Positions 8,890-20,481 of a DNA stretch of 64,000 nucleotides are shown piece by piece. Positions within the stretch are counted from its first letter, which is position 1; each line of letters opens with the position of its first letter. The notes beneath the pieces are model-generated. The model made no database searches. It saw nothing but the letters and a program-made list of their open reading frames with translations, and was not told where the DNA came from. Made by a program: the position numbers and the translations under genes. This stretch comes from Saccharococcus thermophilus (GTDB lineage Bacteria; Bacillota; Bacilli; Bacillales; Anoxybacillaceae): the NCBI RefSeq assembly GCF_011761475.1, contig NZ_JAASRS010000001.1, forward strand, positions 124,001 to 188,000. Reading direction: 5' to 3'.

Positions 8890-9538
8890 GTTCGTTCTTC
8901 CTTTCCTGTTTTAAGCTCTCAATTTCACTACGCAATTTGGCGATTTCCGCTTCCAACTCTTTAATACGATCAGCCACTGGATCTGGCAAGTCTGTATGGT
9001 TTAAGTCTTTTTTCACTCTTACCCCGTCACGGATAACTACCCGTCCCGGAATCCCGACAACAGTCGAGTTTGGCGGCACGTCTTTTAAGACGACCGAACC
9101 GGCGCCAATTTTCGAGTTTTCCCCGATCGTAATCGAGCCAAGCACTTTCGCTCCTGCCGCAATTAAGCAGTTATCTTTAATCGTCGGATGGCGCTTCCCT
9201 TTCTCTTTCCCAGTTCCGCCTAATGTCACACCTTGGTATACAGTTACATTATCGCCAATTTCACACGTTTCGCCAATGACCACTCCCATACCATGGTCGA
9301 TGAAAAAGCGGCGGCCGATTTTCGCTCCAGGGTGAATTTCAATACCTGTAAAAAAGCGGCTAATTTGCGAAATCAAGCGGGCGAGAAAATAAAATTTACG
9401 TTTGTACAACGCATGAGCAATACGATGCGCCCAAATCGCATGCAAACCGGAATACGTTAAAATTACCTCTAAATAGCTTCTTGCCGCTGGATCTTGCTCG
9501 AAAATCACCTCAATATCTTCTTTCATTGTTTTAAACAT
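8867..9538 (-). CDS. cysE: Serine O-acetyltransferase
   Basis: CysE makes O-acetylserine, the acceptor for sulfide in cysteine synthesis by CysK, whose gene is in this window at about 35 kb. The 223 residues have an N-terminal helical domain and a left-handed beta-helix of hexapeptide repeats from about residue 65 to 165, with [19 protein letters not shown] and [15 protein letters not shown] near the active site; the C-terminus is a charged coiled coil. It is the first gene after the T-box leader and overlaps cysS. Confidence 0.96.
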   Translation of the reverse strand: MFKTMKEDIEVIFEQDPAARSYLEVILTYSGLHAIWAHRIAHALYKRKFYFLARLISQISRFFTGIEIHPGAKIGRRFFIDHGMGVVIGETCEIGDNVTVYQGVTLGGTGKEKGKRHPTIKDNCLIAAGAKVLGSITIGENSKIGAGSVVLKDVPPNSTVVGIPGRVVIRDGVRVKKDLNHTDLPDPVADRIKELEAEIAKLRSEIESLKQERKNEHGQHSAL

Positions 9539-9603
9539 ATAGTCCTCCCCCCAAGACTATCAAATATTTGCATTGCATCGATAACAGTTTTGTTTTCCAT
9601 TGA

Positions 9604-9639
9604 AAAAAGCGCCTCTGTGCCAAAGACACAGAGACGCTT
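9604..9639 (-). terminator. Terminator of the cysES T-box
   Basis: GC-rich stem of about 14 bp (one mismatch) followed by TTTTTT on the minus strand, about 65 nt before the cysE start. It is the default-off state of the T-box. Confidence 0.9.
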
Positions 9640-9865
9640 CTAGGCGCGGTTCCACTCTGTTTAGCTAAACGATCGTTTAGCTCGCTCTAGTCTGATAACG
9701 GTGAAACTCCGCTCCCATCTACTACAGAACGTCTCTGTTCCGGTTCGAAAGGAGGCTCCGAGGGGCATTTCGGAAAACATCGGTCATGAATCACTTCCAG
9801 CCAAGGTGATTCTCTCTGGGATGCCAATGTTTCCTACTTCTCCTCATCAACGCTTTTTCCATATT
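9604..9865 (-). promoter_or_regulatory. T-box riboswitch, cysteine-specific (UGC), for cysE-cysS
   Basis: The gap between gltX and cysE holds a T-box leader. On the minus strand, Stem I starts near 9855 (GTTGATGAGGAGAAG), its specifier side reads GAAATGCCCC with the cysteine codon TGC at 9767-9765, the antiterminator bulge is GTGGAACCGCG near 9652-9642, and a terminator stem (AAGCGTCTCTGTGTC with GGCACAGAGGCGCTT) ends in a T run. Uncharged tRNA-Cys is expected to pair with the TGC and the bulge and permit read-through into cysES. B. subtilis has the same element at this locus. Confidence 0.93.
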
Positions 9866-9905
9866 TTCATTTTTACTTAACTATATGAAAAGCGTACAAA
9901 AATGG

Positions 9906-11366
9906 TTAACCAATAACTTTTTCTAATCGGCTGATCACTTTTTCTTTTCCTAGTAATTGGAGTGCAAACGGCAATTCCGGACCGTGTGTTTGCCCTGTTA
10001 CCGCAACGCGAATCGGCATAAACAATTTTTTCCCTTTTTGTCCTGTCGCTTTTTGCACCGATTTAATTGCCGCTTTAATATTTTCTGCCGTAAACGGCTC
10101 AAGCTGCTTCACTTCTTCTAAAAAGGCCTTTAATACATCCGGAACTTGTTCTTCCGCCAATACTTGTTTCGCTTCTTCATTATACTCAATCTCTTCTTTG
10201 AAGAACAGCTCCGATAGCTTTACAATTTCCGCCCCATAACTCATTTGTTCCTGGTACAGGGCAATTAAATCGCGCGCCCATTGCCGCTGTTCTTCGCTCA
10301 TCTGCTCCGGCAGTCGCCCTGCTTTAATTAAATGAGGCAGGGAAATTTCCACTAGACGGTCTAAGTCTAGCTTTTTAATATATTGGTTATTCATCCATGT
10401 CAGTTTTTTCGTGTCAAACATCGACGGCGATTTGGACAATCGAGAAACATCAAAAATACGGATTAGTTCTTCTTTCGAGAAAATTTCTTCTTCTCCTTCC
10501 GGCGACCAGCCTAACAGTGCAAAAAAGTTAAACATGGCCTCCGGCAGATAGCCAAGCTCCTTATACTGCGAAACAAATTGAATAATGGACTCGTCGCGTT
10601 TCGAAAGCTTTTTGCGCTGCTCGTTTACAATCAAGGTTAGATGGGCAAATTGCGGCGGCTCCCAGCCGAAATAGTCGTACACCATCAGCTGTTTCGGCGT
10701 GTTCGATAAGTGTTCTTCGCCGCGGAACACATGTGTGATTTTCATTAAGTGGTCATCGATGACAACGGCGAAATTGTATGTCGGAATGCCGTTCGCTTTC
10801 ATAATGACCCAGTCGCCGATATCTTTCGATTCAAACGTCACTTTTCCGCGCACCATATCTTCAAATTCATATGTCTTTCCTTCAGGAACTTTGAGGCGGA
10901 TCGTATACGGCTTTCCTTCCGCTTCCAATTGGGCAACTTGCTCTTTTGTTAAATGGCGGCATTTCCCGCTATATTGCGGCGCGGCGATGCCTGCTGCTCT
11001 TTGCGCTTCCCGCTCTTTTTCGAGCTCTTCCGGCGTACAGAAACATTTATAGGCATGTCCTTTTTCTAAAAGTTCATCGATATATTTACGGTATATATCA
11101 AGACGTTCTGTTTGGCGATACGGACCATATTCTCCGCCTTTATCGACGGATTCGTCATAATCAATACCGAGCCATTTTAAGTTTTCCAGCTGCGATTGTT
11201 CGCCGCCTTCCACGTTGCGTTCAATATCCGTATCCTCAATGCGTACAATAAATTTTCCGTTATGATGACGGGCAAATAAATAGTTAAACAACGCTGTCCG
11301 CGCCCCACCAATATGCAAATGGCCGGTTGGACTTGGTGCATAGCGCACTCGTACTTCTTGTGCCAT
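9906..11366 (-). CDS. gltX: Glutamyl-tRNA synthetase
   Basis: Class I, probably non-discriminating GluRS, as in other Firmicutes that use GatCAB for tRNA-Gln; this last point is inference. The protein shows [19 protein letters not shown] with the HIGH variant HIGG near residues 18-21 and KLSKRDES near 254. I chose the ATG at 11366, nine bases after GGAGG, rather than the TTG two codons upstream, giving 486 residues. A Cys-x-Cys...Cys zinc site ([11 protein letters not shown]...CRHLT) is visible. Gene order gltX-cysE-cysS matches B. subtilis. Confidence 0.96.
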   Translation of the reverse strand: MAQEVRVRYAPSPTGHLHIGGARTALFNYLFARHHNGKFIVRIEDTDIERNVEGGEQSQLENLKWLGIDYDESVDKGGEYGPYRQTERLDIYRKYIDELLEKGHAYKCFCTPEELEKEREAQRAAGIAAPQYSGKCRHLTKEQVAQLEAEGKPYTIRLKVPEGKTYEFEDMVRGKVTFESKDIGDWVIMKANGIPTYNFAVVIDDHLMKITHVFRGEEHLSNTPKQLMVYDYFGWEPPQFAHLTLIVNEQRKKLSKRDESIIQFVSQYKELGYLPEAMFNFFALLGWSPEGEEEIFSKEELIRIFDVSRLSKSPSMFDTKKLTWMNNQYIKKLDLDRLVEISLPHLIKAGRLPEQMSEEQRQWARDLIALYQEQMSYGAEIVKLSELFFKEEIEYNEEAKQVLAEEQVPDVLKAFLEEVKQLEPFTAENIKAAIKSVQKATGQKGKKLFMPIRVAVTGQTHGPELPFALQLLGKEKVISRLEKVIG

Positions 11367-11462
11367 TGTCAATAACCTCCAATATAATCAAGCTTTGTAC
11401 CACTATTGTACATTTTATCGCGGCAAAGTTCAAAATGGATTGTTTTCCGCTATAGCAGAAGC

Positions 11463-11939
11463 TTACTGTTTTTGTAATAATACGACCGCCTGCGCGGCAA
11501 TTCCTTCTTCCCGACCGGTAAAGCCAAGCTTTTCCGTCGTTGTTGCTTTTACATTGACTTGTGATGTTTCCCCTTCTAACAATTCGGCAATTTTCTCTTT
11601 CATTTGTTCAATATATGGCGCCATTTTCGGCTTTTGCGCAATAATGGTGCAATCGACGTTCGCCAACCTATATCCTTGCTGTTTGACTAGCTCCCATACA
11701 TGTTTTAATAATAACGCAGAATCCGCGTCTTTATAGCGGTTGTCCGTGTCCGGGAAATGCTTTCCGATGTCGCCGGCTCCGATCGCCCCTAGACAAGCGT
11801 CTGCAACCGCATGTAGCAAGACGTCGGCGTCGGAATGGCCAAGCAGCCCTTTTTCGTAGGGAATACGAACGCCACCGATAATTAAAGGACGTCCATGAAC
11901 AAGTTGATGCACATCAAATCCTTGACCAATGCGAAACAT
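11463..11939 (-). CDS. ispF: 2-C-methyl-D-erythritol 2,4-cyclodiphosphate synthase
   Basis: IspF catalyses the fifth step of the MEP isoprenoid pathway. The 158 residues carry the metal ligands D9 and H11 in GQGFDVHQL and the signature [20 protein letters not shown] near residue 35-54, then [10 protein letters not shown]. It lies 15 nt after ispD, whose product acts two steps earlier, so they are likely co-transcribed. Confidence 0.96.
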   Translation of the reverse strand: MFRIGQGFDVHQLVHGRPLIIGGVRIPYEKGLLGHSDADVLLHAVADACLGAIGAGDIGKHFPDTDNRYKDADSALLLKHVWELVKQQGYRLANVDCTIIAQKPKMAPYIEQMKEKIAELLEGETSQVNVKATTTEKLGFTGREEGIAAQAVVLLQKQ

Positions 11940-11954
11940 GTTGCTCCCCTCTCG

Positions 11955-12653
<699 letters not shown>

Positions 12654-12661
12654 TCATTTGT

Positions 12662-13756
12662 TTATAGCGCTTTTTGCAACAACTTTAGCTTGGCAAAAAT
12701 CATTCTCCCCGCAGATGTTTGTAACACGCTCGTCACCAATACGTCAACCCGTTTGCCAATATACTCTTTTCCATCCTCGACGACGATCATCGTGCCATCA
12801 TCTAAATATGCTACACCTTGATTATGCTCTTTGCCATCTTTGATCACATGAACGTTTAATTCTTCCCCAGGCAGAACGACCGGCTTCACGGCATTAGCTA
12901 AATCGTTAATATTGAGAACGCGCACATTTTGCAGCTCACATACTTTATTTAAATTAAAATCGTTCGTAACGACAACCCCTGATAGCAATTTCGCTAATTT
13001 CACCAGCTTGCTATCGACTTCCTGAATGTCGTCAAAATCGCCTTCATAAATTTCTACTTTTATATCTAATTCTTTTTGGATGCGGTTCAAAATGTCCAGT
13101 CCGCGGCGACCACGGTTGCGTTTCAACACATCTGAAGAGTCGGCAATATGCTGTAATTCTTCCAGCACAAAGCGCGGAATGACAATCGGTCCTTCTAAAA
13201 AACCGGTTTGGCAAATGTCTGCAATCCGACCATCAATAATGACGCTTGTATCTAAAATTTTAACCGAACCACCCCTTGGCGGCTCCGCTTCTCCTTCTCC
13301 GCTTTTTTTCTTCGCCATTCGATTAGAAAGCGAAAATAAGTTCATTAATTCATGCCGTTTGTTAAAACCAACGCGGAACCCTAAATAACCGAGCAAAATC
13401 GTTAAAAAGATTGGCAGCACCGTATTGACGACTTGAATGTGAAACGATTGCAGCGGCATGACAACTAAAAATGCGATAATAAGACCAAAAATAAGCCCTA
13501 AACTACCAAACAGCAAATCGGCAACAGGCGCTTTGACGAGCGTTTCTTCGACCCAGCGGATCATATCGACAACATAATCGACTAGCCAAAATGTCATCAT
13601 AAAGAAAATAATTGCCCCTAATATTGCTAATGTATAGGAATTATTTAAAAGCGGAGCATCTTTTATATGCATAAGCCGCAATAAATCAGGCAAAAAAACC
13701 GCACCTAATGTTCCTCCGACAACAAGAAAAAATAACTGTACGATCCGTTTTACCAT
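12662..13756 (-). CDS. yacL: YacL, membrane protein with PIN and TRAM domains
   Basis: Family of predicted membrane-anchored RNases of unknown target. The 364 residues have about four transmembrane segments in the first 130 residues (for example [18 protein letters not shown]), a PIN nuclease domain from about 170 to 290 beginning [17 protein letters not shown] with acidic catalytic residues, and a C-terminal TRAM-like domain ([20 protein letters not shown]). The ATG follows AGGGAGGTG. In B. subtilis disA would lie directly upstream; here only 111 nt separate it from radA. Confidence 0.9.
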   Translation of the reverse strand: MVKRIVQLFFLVVGGTLGAVFLPDLLRLMHIKDAPLLNNSYTLAILGAIIFFMMTFWLVDYVVDMIRWVEETLVKAPVADLLFGSLGLIFGLIIAFLVVMPLQSFHIQVVNTVLPIFLTILLGYLGFRVGFNKRHELMNLFSLSNRMAKKKSGEGEAEPPRGGSVKILDTSVIIDGRIADICQTGFLEGPIVIPRFVLEELQHIADSSDVLKRNRGRRGLDILNRIQKELDIKVEIYEGDFDDIQEVDSKLVKLAKLLSGVVVTNDFNLNKVCELQNVRVLNINDLANAVKPVVLPGEELNVHVIKDGKEHNQGVAYLDDGTMIVVEDGKEYIGKRVDVLVTSVLQTSAGRMIFAKLKLLQKAL

Positions 13757-13867
13757 GTGTGAACTTCACCTCCCTATTACCATTATAAACAGTTTCCAAT
13801 GTTTGAAACCAATGATAGCATAGTTTTTAATGTTTTTTAAAACATTTGACATAGGCTTGTAACGATT

Positions 13868-15241
13868 TTACTGCAACGTATACTCCAACGCTTCCGAAAC
13901 ATGGGATACCCCGATGACTGTAATATGTTTCGGAGGATTCCAGCCCATTAAATTATTTTTTGGAATAATAATACGGGAAAATCCTAATTTGACTGCCTCT
14001 TGCACGCGCTGCTCAATGCGGGACACTCGTCGCACTTCTCCGGTCAAACCGACCTCGCCGATAATTACATCAGACGGATTTGTCGGCTGGTCGCGAAAGC
14101 TGGAGGCAATGCTGACAGCAATCGCCAAATCGATCGCTGGTTCATCGAGTTTCACGCCCCCCGCTACTTTCAAGTAAGCGTCCTGATTTTGTAAAAGAAG
14201 ACCGACCCTTTTTTCCAATACGGCCATTAATAAAGAAACACGGTTATGATCGATTCCTGTCGCCATCCGCCGTGGATTGCCAAAGCTCGTTGGAGATACT
14301 AACGCTTGAATTTCGACTAATACAGGGCGAGTTCCTTCCATCGCCGCGACAACGGTTGAACCTGCTGCACCGCGGGAACGTTCTTCTAAAAACACTTCCG
14401 AAGGGTTTTCAACTTCGGCAAGCCCTACATCCCTCATTTCGAAAATGCCGATTTCGTTCGTCGAGCCGAAACGGTTTTTCACCGCCCGCAAAATCCGATA
14501 CGTATGGTGACGTTCTCCTTCGAAATAAAGAACGGTATCAACCATATGTTCTAAAATTCTTGGACCGGCAATGGCCCCCTCTTTCGTCACATGTCCGACG
14601 ATAAAAATGGCAATTCCTTTCGTTTTCGCGATTTTCATTAATTCTGCCGTGCATTCACGCACCTGTGCCACGCTTCCCGGAGCGGATGTAATATCGGCGC
14701 GATACACCGTTTGAATGGAATCAATGATTACACACGCAGGATGAATATGGTCTATTGCTTCTACAATATATTCCAAATCTGCCTCCGCTAACACATATAA
14801 TTGATCAGAGGCGACATGGAGACGGTCGGCGCGAAGCTTCATTTGCTTAATCGATTCTTCGCCGGAAATATATAATACTTTATGTTGCATCGCAGCAAGC
14901 TGCGCAGAAACCTGTAAAAGAAGTGTGGATTTTCCAATACCAGGATCCCCGCCAATTAACACGAGCGACCCTTTCACAATCCCTCCGCCTAACACACGGT
15001 TAAATTCCGACATATTCGTTTGCATACGCGGTTCCTGTGTGGTCGTTACCGTAGTAATCGGCACAGGTTTAGCCAAGGCGTCAGGCGCAGAATGGACAAA
15101 CACGCCTCTTGTTGATGGCTTTACCCGCTCGATTTCCTCGACCATGGAATTCCAAGTATTGCATCCCGGGCATCTCCCAAGCCATTTTGCTGATTCGTAA
15201 CCGCATTCTTGACAAACGAATTTTGTTTTCTTTTTCCCCAT
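13868..15241 (-). CDS. radA: DNA repair protein RadA (Sms)
   Basis: RadA is a hexameric branch-migration ATPase acting in homologous recombination and transformation. Start ATG at 15241 behind GAGAGGG, giving 457 residues; the frame continues 11 codons upstream but without support. A zinc finger is formed by C10, C13, C24 and C27, Walker [11 protein letters not shown] ends near residue 105, the RadA-specific KNRFGS motif is near 258, and the C-terminus is Lon-protease-like ([18 protein letters not shown]). Upstream lies clpC, separated by a terminator. DisA, its usual partner, is not encoded downstream. Confidence 0.96.
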   Translation of the reverse strand: MGKKKTKFVCQECGYESAKWLGRCPGCNTWNSMVEEIERVKPSTRGVFVHSAPDALAKPVPITTVTTTQEPRMQTNMSEFNRVLGGGIVKGSLVLIGGDPGIGKSTLLLQVSAQLAAMQHKVLYISGEESIKQMKLRADRLHVASDQLYVLAEADLEYIVEAIDHIHPACVIIDSIQTVYRADITSAPGSVAQVRECTAELMKIAKTKGIAIFIVGHVTKEGAIAGPRILEHMVDTVLYFEGERHHTYRILRAVKNRFGSTNEIGIFEMRDVGLAEVENPSEVFLEERSRGAAGSTVVAAMEGTRPVLVEIQALVSPTSFGNPRRMATGIDHNRVSLLMAVLEKRVGLLLQNQDAYLKVAGGVKLDEPAIDLAIAVSIASSFRDQPTNPSDVIIGEVGLTGEVRRVSRIEQRVQEAVKLGFSRIIIPKNNLMGWNPPKHITVIGVSHVSEALEYTLQ

Positions 15242-15272
15242 CGAAAAAACCCTCTCTTTTTCACATTGAAAC

Positions 15273-15309
15273 AAAAAGGTATGGGCAATGGAGCTGCCGC
15301 ATACCTTTC
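15273..15309 (-). terminator. Terminator after clpC
   Basis: AAAGGTATG with CATACCTTT around a 16-nt loop, followed by TTTTTG on the minus strand, between the clpC stop and the radA start. It ends the CtsR operon. Confidence 0.75.
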
Positions 15310-15322
15310 GTAAAAACTCAGA

Positions 15323-17755
15323 TTACATTACCGCTTGTTCTGATAATACAACAAATTCCCCGTCTTTGACATCAACAACGACTTTTTGCCCTTTTGCAAT
15401 CGTTCCTTTTAACAGCTCTTCTGACAAACGGTCTTCGATATGTTTTTGTAGCGCGCGGCGCAATGGCCGAGCACCATACTCTGGGTCATATCCTTCCGCA
15501 GCAATTTTTTCAATCGCCGCATCCGTCAGCTCTAAATCAATATCTTGCTCTTTTAAGCGTTTTACTAATGTTTCCGCCATCAGTTTGACAATTTGTTTTA
15601 AATGTTGTTTTTCAAGCGAATGGAAGACGATAATTTCATCAATACGGTTTAAAAACTCCGGACGGAACGCTCTCTTTAACTCGTCCATGACTTTTCCTTT
15701 CATGTCTTTGTATTTCTGATCTTCATCTTGGACGTTAAAGCCGACGTATTTGTTTCGTTTTAGCGCGTCCGCGCCGACGTTTGACGTCATAATGATAATC
15801 GTATTGCGGAAATCCACCGTTCTTCCTTTCGAATCGGTTAAACGACCATCTTCTAACACTTGAAGCAAAATGTTAAAGACGTCCGGATGGGCTTTTTCCA
15901 TTTCGTCTAGAAGCACGACAGAATATGGCTTGCGGCGCACTTTTTCTGTCAGCTGACCTCCTTCTTCATATCCAACATAACCAGGAGGCGATCCGATTAA
16001 ACGGGATGTCGAGTGTTTCTCCATGTATTCCGACATATCGATGCGGATAAGGGCGTCTTCGTCGCCGAACATTGCTTCGGCAAGTGCCCTTGCCAGCTCC
16101 GTTTTTCCGACCCCTGTCGGTCCGAGGAAAACAAATGAACCAATCGGGCGTTTCGGATCTTTTAATCCAGCGCGCGCACGGCGCACCGCTTTCGCTACGG
16201 CTTTGACGGCCTCGTCTTGCCCAACGACACGCGAATGTAAAATTTCTTCTAGTTTCAGCAAACGTTCGGTTTCGGTTTGCGCCAATTTTGCAACTGGAAT
16301 TCCTGTCCAGCTTGATACGACCATGGCAATGTCTTCAACCGTTACCTCTGAATTTTCCTGACCTTGTTTTTCTTTCCATGCCCGTTTTGTCTCTTCTAGT
16401 TCTTCACGCAGCCGTTGTTCCATATCACGCAAGGAAGCCGCTTTTTCAAATTCTTGGCTTTGTACTGCCGCATCTTTTTCTTTGCGCACTTCTTCCAGTT
16501 TTTGTTCCAGCTCTTTCAATTTTGGCGGTGCGGTAAAGGAACGAAGACGGACTTTCGAGCAAGCCTCATCAATTAAGTCAATCGCTTTATCCGGGAGGAA
16601 ACGATCCGTAATATACCGGTCGGATAATTTGACAGCTTGAACGATCGCTTCATCGGAAATAGAAACGCGGTGATGGGCTTCATAACGGTCACGCAACCCT
16701 TTTAAAATTTGAATCGATTCTTCCACCGTCGGCTCATCAACATAAATTGGCTGGAAGCGACGCTCTAGTGCTGCGTCCTTTTCGATATATTTACGGTACT
16801 CATCCAACGTTGTCGCACCAATACATTGTAACTCGCCACGGGCAAGCGCCGGTTTTAAAATGTTCGAGGCGTCAATCGCACCTTCCGCCCCTCCGGCACC
16901 AATCAAGGTGTGAAGCTCGTCGATGAAAAGAATGATATTGCCGGCCTGACGAATTTCATCCATCACTTTTTTCAAACGATCTTCAAATTCGCCCCGATAT
17001 TTCGTTCCGGCCACAACCGTCCCCATATCCAGCGTCATCACCCGCTTATCGCGGAGCGTTTCCGGCACTTCATTATTAACAATTTGCTGCGCAAGCCCTT
17101 CAGCAATCGCCGTTTTCCCAACGCCAGGCTCCCCGATTAGCACCGGATTATTTTTTGTGCGCCGGCTCAACACTTCAATTACGCGCTGAATTTCTTTGCT
17201 TCTGCCAATGACAGGGTCCAACCGTCCTTCGCGGGCAATCGCCGTTAAATCACGCGCTAAACTATCTAAAGTCGGTGTACTTACGTGGGAAGCACCGCCG
17301 GAATGACTCGAAACCGATTCGCTGCTTCCAAGCAGCTGCAATACTTGCTGGCGCGCTTTATTCAGGCTGACTCCCAAGTTGTTAAGTACACGGGCCGCAA
17401 CCCCTTCGCCTTCGCGAATAAGGCCAAGTAAAATATGTTCCGTGCCCACATAGGAATGACCAAGTTTTCTCGCTTCATCCATTGACAATTCAATCACTTT
17501 TTTCGCCCGCGGTGTATAGTGAATCGTATGGGAAACTTCTTGTCCGCGGCCAATCAATGATTCCACTTCTTTTTGAATTTTCTCCGGGCCAAGGCCCAAC
17601 GCCATCAATGCTTTCGCTGCGATTCCTTCCCCTTCGCGGATGAGACCCAATAAGATATGCTCCGTGCCAATGTTATTATGGCCAAGGCGGATCGCTTCTT
17701 CTTGGGCTAATGCTAATACTTTTTGCGCCCGTTCTGTAAATCTGCCAAACATCAT
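15323..17755 (-). CDS. clpC: ATP-dependent Clp protease ATPase subunit ClpC
   Basis: ClpC is the Hsp100 unfoldase that with ClpP degrades misfolded, regulatory and McsB-arginine-phosphorylated proteins, including CtsR. The 810 residues contain two N-domain repeats ([20 protein letters not shown] and [20 protein letters not shown]), the first AAA module with GEPGVGKT near 208, a UVR/M-domain coiled coil at about 420-470, the second AAA module with GPTGVGKTE near 545, and a C-terminal D2-small domain. It starts six bases after mcsB with ATGATG and is the last gene of the heat-shock operon. Confidence 0.98.
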   Translation of the reverse strand: MMFGRFTERAQKVLALAQEEAIRLGHNNIGTEHILLGLIREGEGIAAKALMALGLGPEKIQKEVESLIGRGQEVSHTIHYTPRAKKVIELSMDEARKLGHSYVGTEHILLGLIREGEGVAARVLNNLGVSLNKARQQVLQLLGSSESVSSHSGGASHVSTPTLDSLARDLTAIAREGRLDPVIGRSKEIQRVIEVLSRRTKNNPVLIGEPGVGKTAIAEGLAQQIVNNEVPETLRDKRVMTLDMGTVVAGTKYRGEFEDRLKKVMDEIRQAGNIILFIDELHTLIGAGGAEGAIDASNILKPALARGELQCIGATTLDEYRKYIEKDAALERRFQPIYVDEPTVEESIQILKGLRDRYEAHHRVSISDEAIVQAVKLSDRYITDRFLPDKAIDLIDEACSKVRLRSFTAPPKLKELEQKLEEVRKEKDAAVQSQEFEKAASLRDMEQRLREELEETKRAWKEKQGQENSEVTVEDIAMVVSSWTGIPVAKLAQTETERLLKLEEILHSRVVGQDEAVKAVAKAVRRARAGLKDPKRPIGSFVFLGPTGVGKTELARALAEAMFGDEDALIRIDMSEYMEKHSTSRLIGSPPGYVGYEEGGQLTEKVRRKPYSVVLLDEMEKAHPDVFNILLQVLEDGRLTDSKGRTVDFRNTIIIMTSNVGADALKRNKYVGFNVQDEDQKYKDMKGKVMDELKRAFRPEFLNRIDEIIVFHSLEKQHLKQIVKLMAETLVKRLKEQDIDLELTDAAIEKIAAEGYDPEYGARPLRRALQKHIEDRLSEELLKGTIAKGQKVVVDVKDGEFVVLSEQAVM

Positions 17756-17761
17756 TATTCA

Positions 17762-18841
17762 TCACCCTCCATGTTTTTTCTCTTCCATTTTTAGGCGTTC
17801 CCGTATCAACGCAGCCCGCCGGACGTCTCTCTCCTCCGGTCTTAATACGCCGCCAGCATACTGTTGCAAAAATCCAGGCTGTGTCAAAATCATTAACTCA
17901 TTTAAAATATTGCGTGAAATATTTTTAATATATCCTAAATCAATCCCTAAGCGCACGTCGGACAAACATTGTGCTGCTTCTTTCGATTCAATCATCCGGC
18001 AGTTGGCCAATATTCCATACGAACGGAATACTCTGTCTTCTAATTGTATGTTTAAAGTTTTGACTAATGCCTCCCTTGCCATTCTTTCTTGAGCGATTAA
18101 TTGTTGAACGATGCTTTTTAAATCTTCGACAATATCTTCTTCTGATTTTCCTAATGTAATTTGGTTTGATATTTGAAATATATTTCCTAAAGCTTCGCTC
18201 CCTTCTCCATATGTCCCTCGTACTACCAATCCTAATTGATTAATAGCCGGAATAATACGATTCATTTGCTGTGTTAAAACGAGCGCCGGAAGATGCATCA
18301 TCACAGAAGCGCGCATCCCTGTTCCAACGTTAGTTGGACAGCTTGTTAAATAGCCGAGTTTTTCATCAAACGCATAATTCACATGTTCTTCAATCCAATC
18401 GTCCAGTTCGTTCGCTGCTTCCAATGCTTCCGTTAATTGCAATCCTGGGAATAAGCATTGAATGCGAATATGGTCTTCTTCGTTAATCATAATGCTTACT
18501 TCTTCATTTTCGGAAAGCAGACAGGCCCCGAATGGAGAATCTTCCGCCAAAAGCGGGCTAATTAAGTGCTTTTCTACCAATACCCTTTTTTCGATCGGCT
18601 GAAGCTCGGACATTTTCAGCAGTTCAAAACGGCCGACTGGATGGTAAGAACGATAGGCAAATGTTTGTTCAAACAAGGAAACGATTTGCTGTGCCTCTTC
18701 GCTGCTAAACACGGTTGGAAAGCGGAAATCAACAAGGTTTCTTGCCAAGCGGATGCGGCTGCTTAATACGATGTCAGAATCAGGACCTTCCTGGCTCATC
18801 CAAGAACTAACGGCTGTATTAAAAAACTTTTCAAATGACAT
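17762..18841 (-). CDS. mcsB: Protein arginine kinase McsB
   Basis: McsB phosphorylates arginines, marking proteins for ClpCP, and disarms CtsR under stress. The 359 residues (start [15 protein letters not shown] at 18841; the longer frame has no family support) resemble phosphagen kinases: [18 protein letters not shown] near residue 24, NEEDHIRIQ near 118 and the nucleotide-binding [14 protein letters not shown] near 170. It lies four bases after mcsA, which activates it. Confidence 0.97.
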   Translation of the reverse strand: MSFEKFFNTAVSSWMSQEGPDSDIVLSSRIRLARNLVDFRFPTVFSSEEAQQIVSLFEQTFAYRSYHPVGRFELLKMSELQPIEKRVLVEKHLISPLLAEDSPFGACLLSENEEVSIMINEEDHIRIQCLFPGLQLTEALEAANELDDWIEEHVNYAFDEKLGYLTSCPTNVGTGMRASVMMHLPALVLTQQMNRIIPAINQLGLVVRGTYGEGSEALGNIFQISNQITLGKSEEDIVEDLKSIVQQLIAQERMAREALVKTLNIQLEDRVFRSYGILANCRMIESKEAAQCLSDVRLGIDLGYIKNISRNILNELMILTQPGFLQQYAGGVLRPEERDVRRAALIRERLKMEEKKHGG

Positions 18842-18845
18842 ACAG

Positions 18846-19397
18846 CTACATTTCCTCCTCTCCGCGTTGACGCAGCTGATATTCCAAGGAGCGAATTTGG
18901 TCGCGGACTTCTGCCGCTTTTTCAAACTCTTCTCTCGCTACAAGTTCCTGTAGCTTTTGTTTTAGAATGGAGAGTTGTTTGCGCAGGTGAAGTACTCCAC
19001 CTTTTCGTTTCGGTATTTTTCCGTAATGGGTCGAATTTCCGCTATGAAGCCTTTTTAATATTGGGGGCAAATATCGCGCAAATGTCCGATAACAATCGGA
19101 GCAACCAAAACGCCCGATTTGGGTGAATTGATGATAGGTCATTTTACATGTTTCACACTGTAAAATATCTGAGTTTGGGAACGTATTGGCGGTCATTTCC
19201 TTCATCGGCGTTTGGAAATTAAGCAATCCGGCCAATAAATTGTTTAACGAAAAGTCATCGTTTTCGTAAAACATAAACATATCTCCATGCTCTTTCGCGC
19301 ATTGTTCACAAAGATGAAATTCGGTTTTTTCGCCGTTAATAATCTTTGTAAAATGCATCGTCGCCGGTCTTTGTTTACACTCTTGGCATATCAACAT
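18846..19397 (-). CDS. mcsA: McsA, zinc-binding activator of McsB
   Basis: McsA stimulates the McsB kinase and modulates CtsR. The 183 residues start [16 protein letters not shown] at 19397, ten bases after GGAGGGG; the extra four codons in the open frame would overlap the ctsR end without benefit. CxxC pairs at CQEC, CEQC, CETC and CSDC bind zinc, and a C-terminal UVR motif ([21 protein letters not shown]) is near residue 150-170. Second gene of ctsR-mcsA-mcsB-clpC. Confidence 0.95.
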   Translation of the reverse strand: MLICQECKQRPATMHFTKIINGEKTEFHLCEQCAKEHGDMFMFYENDDFSLNNLLAGLLNFQTPMKEMTANTFPNSDILQCETCKMTYHQFTQIGRFGCSDCYRTFARYLPPILKRLHSGNSTHYGKIPKRKGGVLHLRKQLSILKQKLQELVAREEFEKAAEVRDQIRSLEYQLRQRGEEEM

Positions 19398-19408
19398 GGT
19401 CCCCTCCA

Positions 19409-19870
19409 CTATTTGTATTTCAGCGATGTCAGCATCGCTTTGAGCATGCGAGCCCGCAATTCATCGCGCTGCGGCAAATCAATATATAAAACAGAGCGAT
19501 CCATCACGCTTAACATGATCTTTGCTTCCCGCTTAGAAATGACTTTTTCCTCGATAAGGCGCTCAATAATGTCTTCCGCATTGGATTGGCTGAGACGATG
19601 TCCGACTAATTCGAGCAATTGATCAATTAATTGCGCCTCGCTTTTGGCTTTCACTTTCATAATGCGGATATAGCCGCCGCCTCCGCGTTTGCTCTCGACA
19701 ATATACCCTCTCTCGAGTGTAAACCTGGTATTGATCACGTAATTAATTTGTGACGGAACGCACTGAAATTTACTGGCAATTTCACTACGTTTAATCTCGA
19801 CAATGTCTTTGTCACTCATATTTAATACTTGTTTTAGATATTGCTCGATAATGTCTGAAATGTTTGGCAC
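19409..19870 (-). CDS. ctsR: Class III stress repressor CtsR
   Basis: CtsR represses clp genes by binding GGTCAAA heptad repeats and is released by heat. The 153 residues begin MPNISDIIEQYLKQVL; the winged helix-turn-helix is at about 25-75, with the glycine-rich wing RGGGGYIRI near 61-69 that acts as the heat sensor. It is first in its operon and has its own operator upstream, so it is autoregulated. Confidence 0.97.
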   Translation of the reverse strand: MPNISDIIEQYLKQVLNMSDKDIVEIKRSEIASKFQCVPSQINYVINTRFTLERGYIVESKRGGGGYIRIMKVKAKSEAQLIDQLLELVGHRLSQSNAEDIIERLIEEKVISKREAKIMLSVMDRSVLYIDLPQRDELRARMLKAMLTSLKYK

Positions 19871-19900
19871 TCTACCTCCTCCTTAACAATCAAAGTTGAC

Positions 19901-19917
19901 TTTGACTATATTTGACC
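19901..19917 (-). promoter_or_regulatory. CtsR operator (heptad direct repeat)
   Basis: On the minus strand GGTCAAA-TAT-AGTCAAA matches the CtsR consensus of two heptads separated by three bases, and lies downstream of the -10 element, over the expected start of transcription. Confidence 0.9.
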
Positions 19918-19925
19918 TTAATTCT

Positions 19926-19954
19926 ACTATATAGTGTATTACAAAAAAATGCAA
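19926..19954 (-). promoter_or_regulatory. SigmaA promoter of the ctsR operon
   Basis: TTGCAT, a 17-nt spacer and TATAGT on the minus strand. The CtsR operator begins nine bases downstream of the -10 element. Confidence 0.75.
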
Positions 19955-19976
19955 GAGTTGCCGATAAAAATGACTG

Positions 19977-20021
19977 GTCATTAGGATATCCTTTTTTTAG
20001 TCATAGGATATCCTTTTTTGC
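19977..20021. repeat. Tandem pair of GGATATCC palindromes upstream of ctsR
   Basis: Two direct copies of about 22 bases, each holding the perfect palindrome GGATATCC next to an A/T run, have centres exactly 22 bp apart (19984-19991 and 20006-20013). They lie 30-60 bp upstream of the ctsR -35 element. On the plus strand they could also fold as one hairpin with a T run. Confidence 0.6.
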
Positions 20022-20083
20022 GAAAAATGAAACATCAACATTATTTTTAAGGTCAAGGAAAAGAAGAATAAACAAAAGTAAGG

Positions 20084-20125
20084 CAAAAAAAGAAGCATGC
20101 CCTTCATAAGAAAGACATGCTTCTT
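20084..20125 (-). terminator. Terminator of the rRNA operon
   Basis: AGAAGCATG with CATGCTTCT around a 16-nt loop, followed by seven T residues on the minus strand, eight bases after the 3' end of the 5S gene. Confidence 0.9.
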
Positions 20126-20132
20126 CACCCTG

Positions 20133-20248
<116 letters not shown>

Positions 20249-20273
20249 CAAGTATTTCAATTGGACATGTATT

Positions 20274-20301
20274 ATTATATCCATCTAATCGATGTTGTCA
20301 A
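20274..20301 (-). promoter_or_regulatory. Promoter inside the 23S-5S spacer, directed at 5S rRNA
   Basis: Perfect TTGACA, a 16-nt spacer and perfect TATAAT on the minus strand; the -10 element is 25 nt before the mature 5S 5' end. The same arrangement precedes the other 5S gene. Confidence 0.7.
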
Positions 20302-20363
20302 GAAGGAGTTCATTCCTTCAAAACTAGATAACCGTCTGTTTGGAAGAAGCCGGGCGCCTTTGC

Positions 20364-20478
20364 TGTCTAGCTCCGGACGCCATCGGCTCGCGACGCTTCG
20401 GTCCCGTTGCGGCGGCAACAGCCTCCTCACGGGCCCTCCAGCGCGTGTCGCCGATAGGCGGGCGTCCTCCGCTTTTCG
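20364..20478. repeat. 115-bp GC-rich palindromic repeat, copy A (23S-5S spacer)
   Basis: Begins TGTCTAGCTCCGGACGCC and ends CGTCCTCCGCTTTTC, with complementary arms (GGACGCC with GGCGTCC region, ATCGGC with GCCGAT, GTCCCGT with ACGGGCC) that would fold into a long branched hairpin. It is adjacent to copy B with the same boundaries and the same length. This kind of repeat is known to me from Geobacillus-group genomes. Confidence 0.85.
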
Positions 20479-20481
20479 TGG

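Noticed and set aside
13757-13867. Promoter of yacL
   Set aside because: A TATAAT is present but the only -35-like sequence is 19 nt away and weak, so I do not list it.
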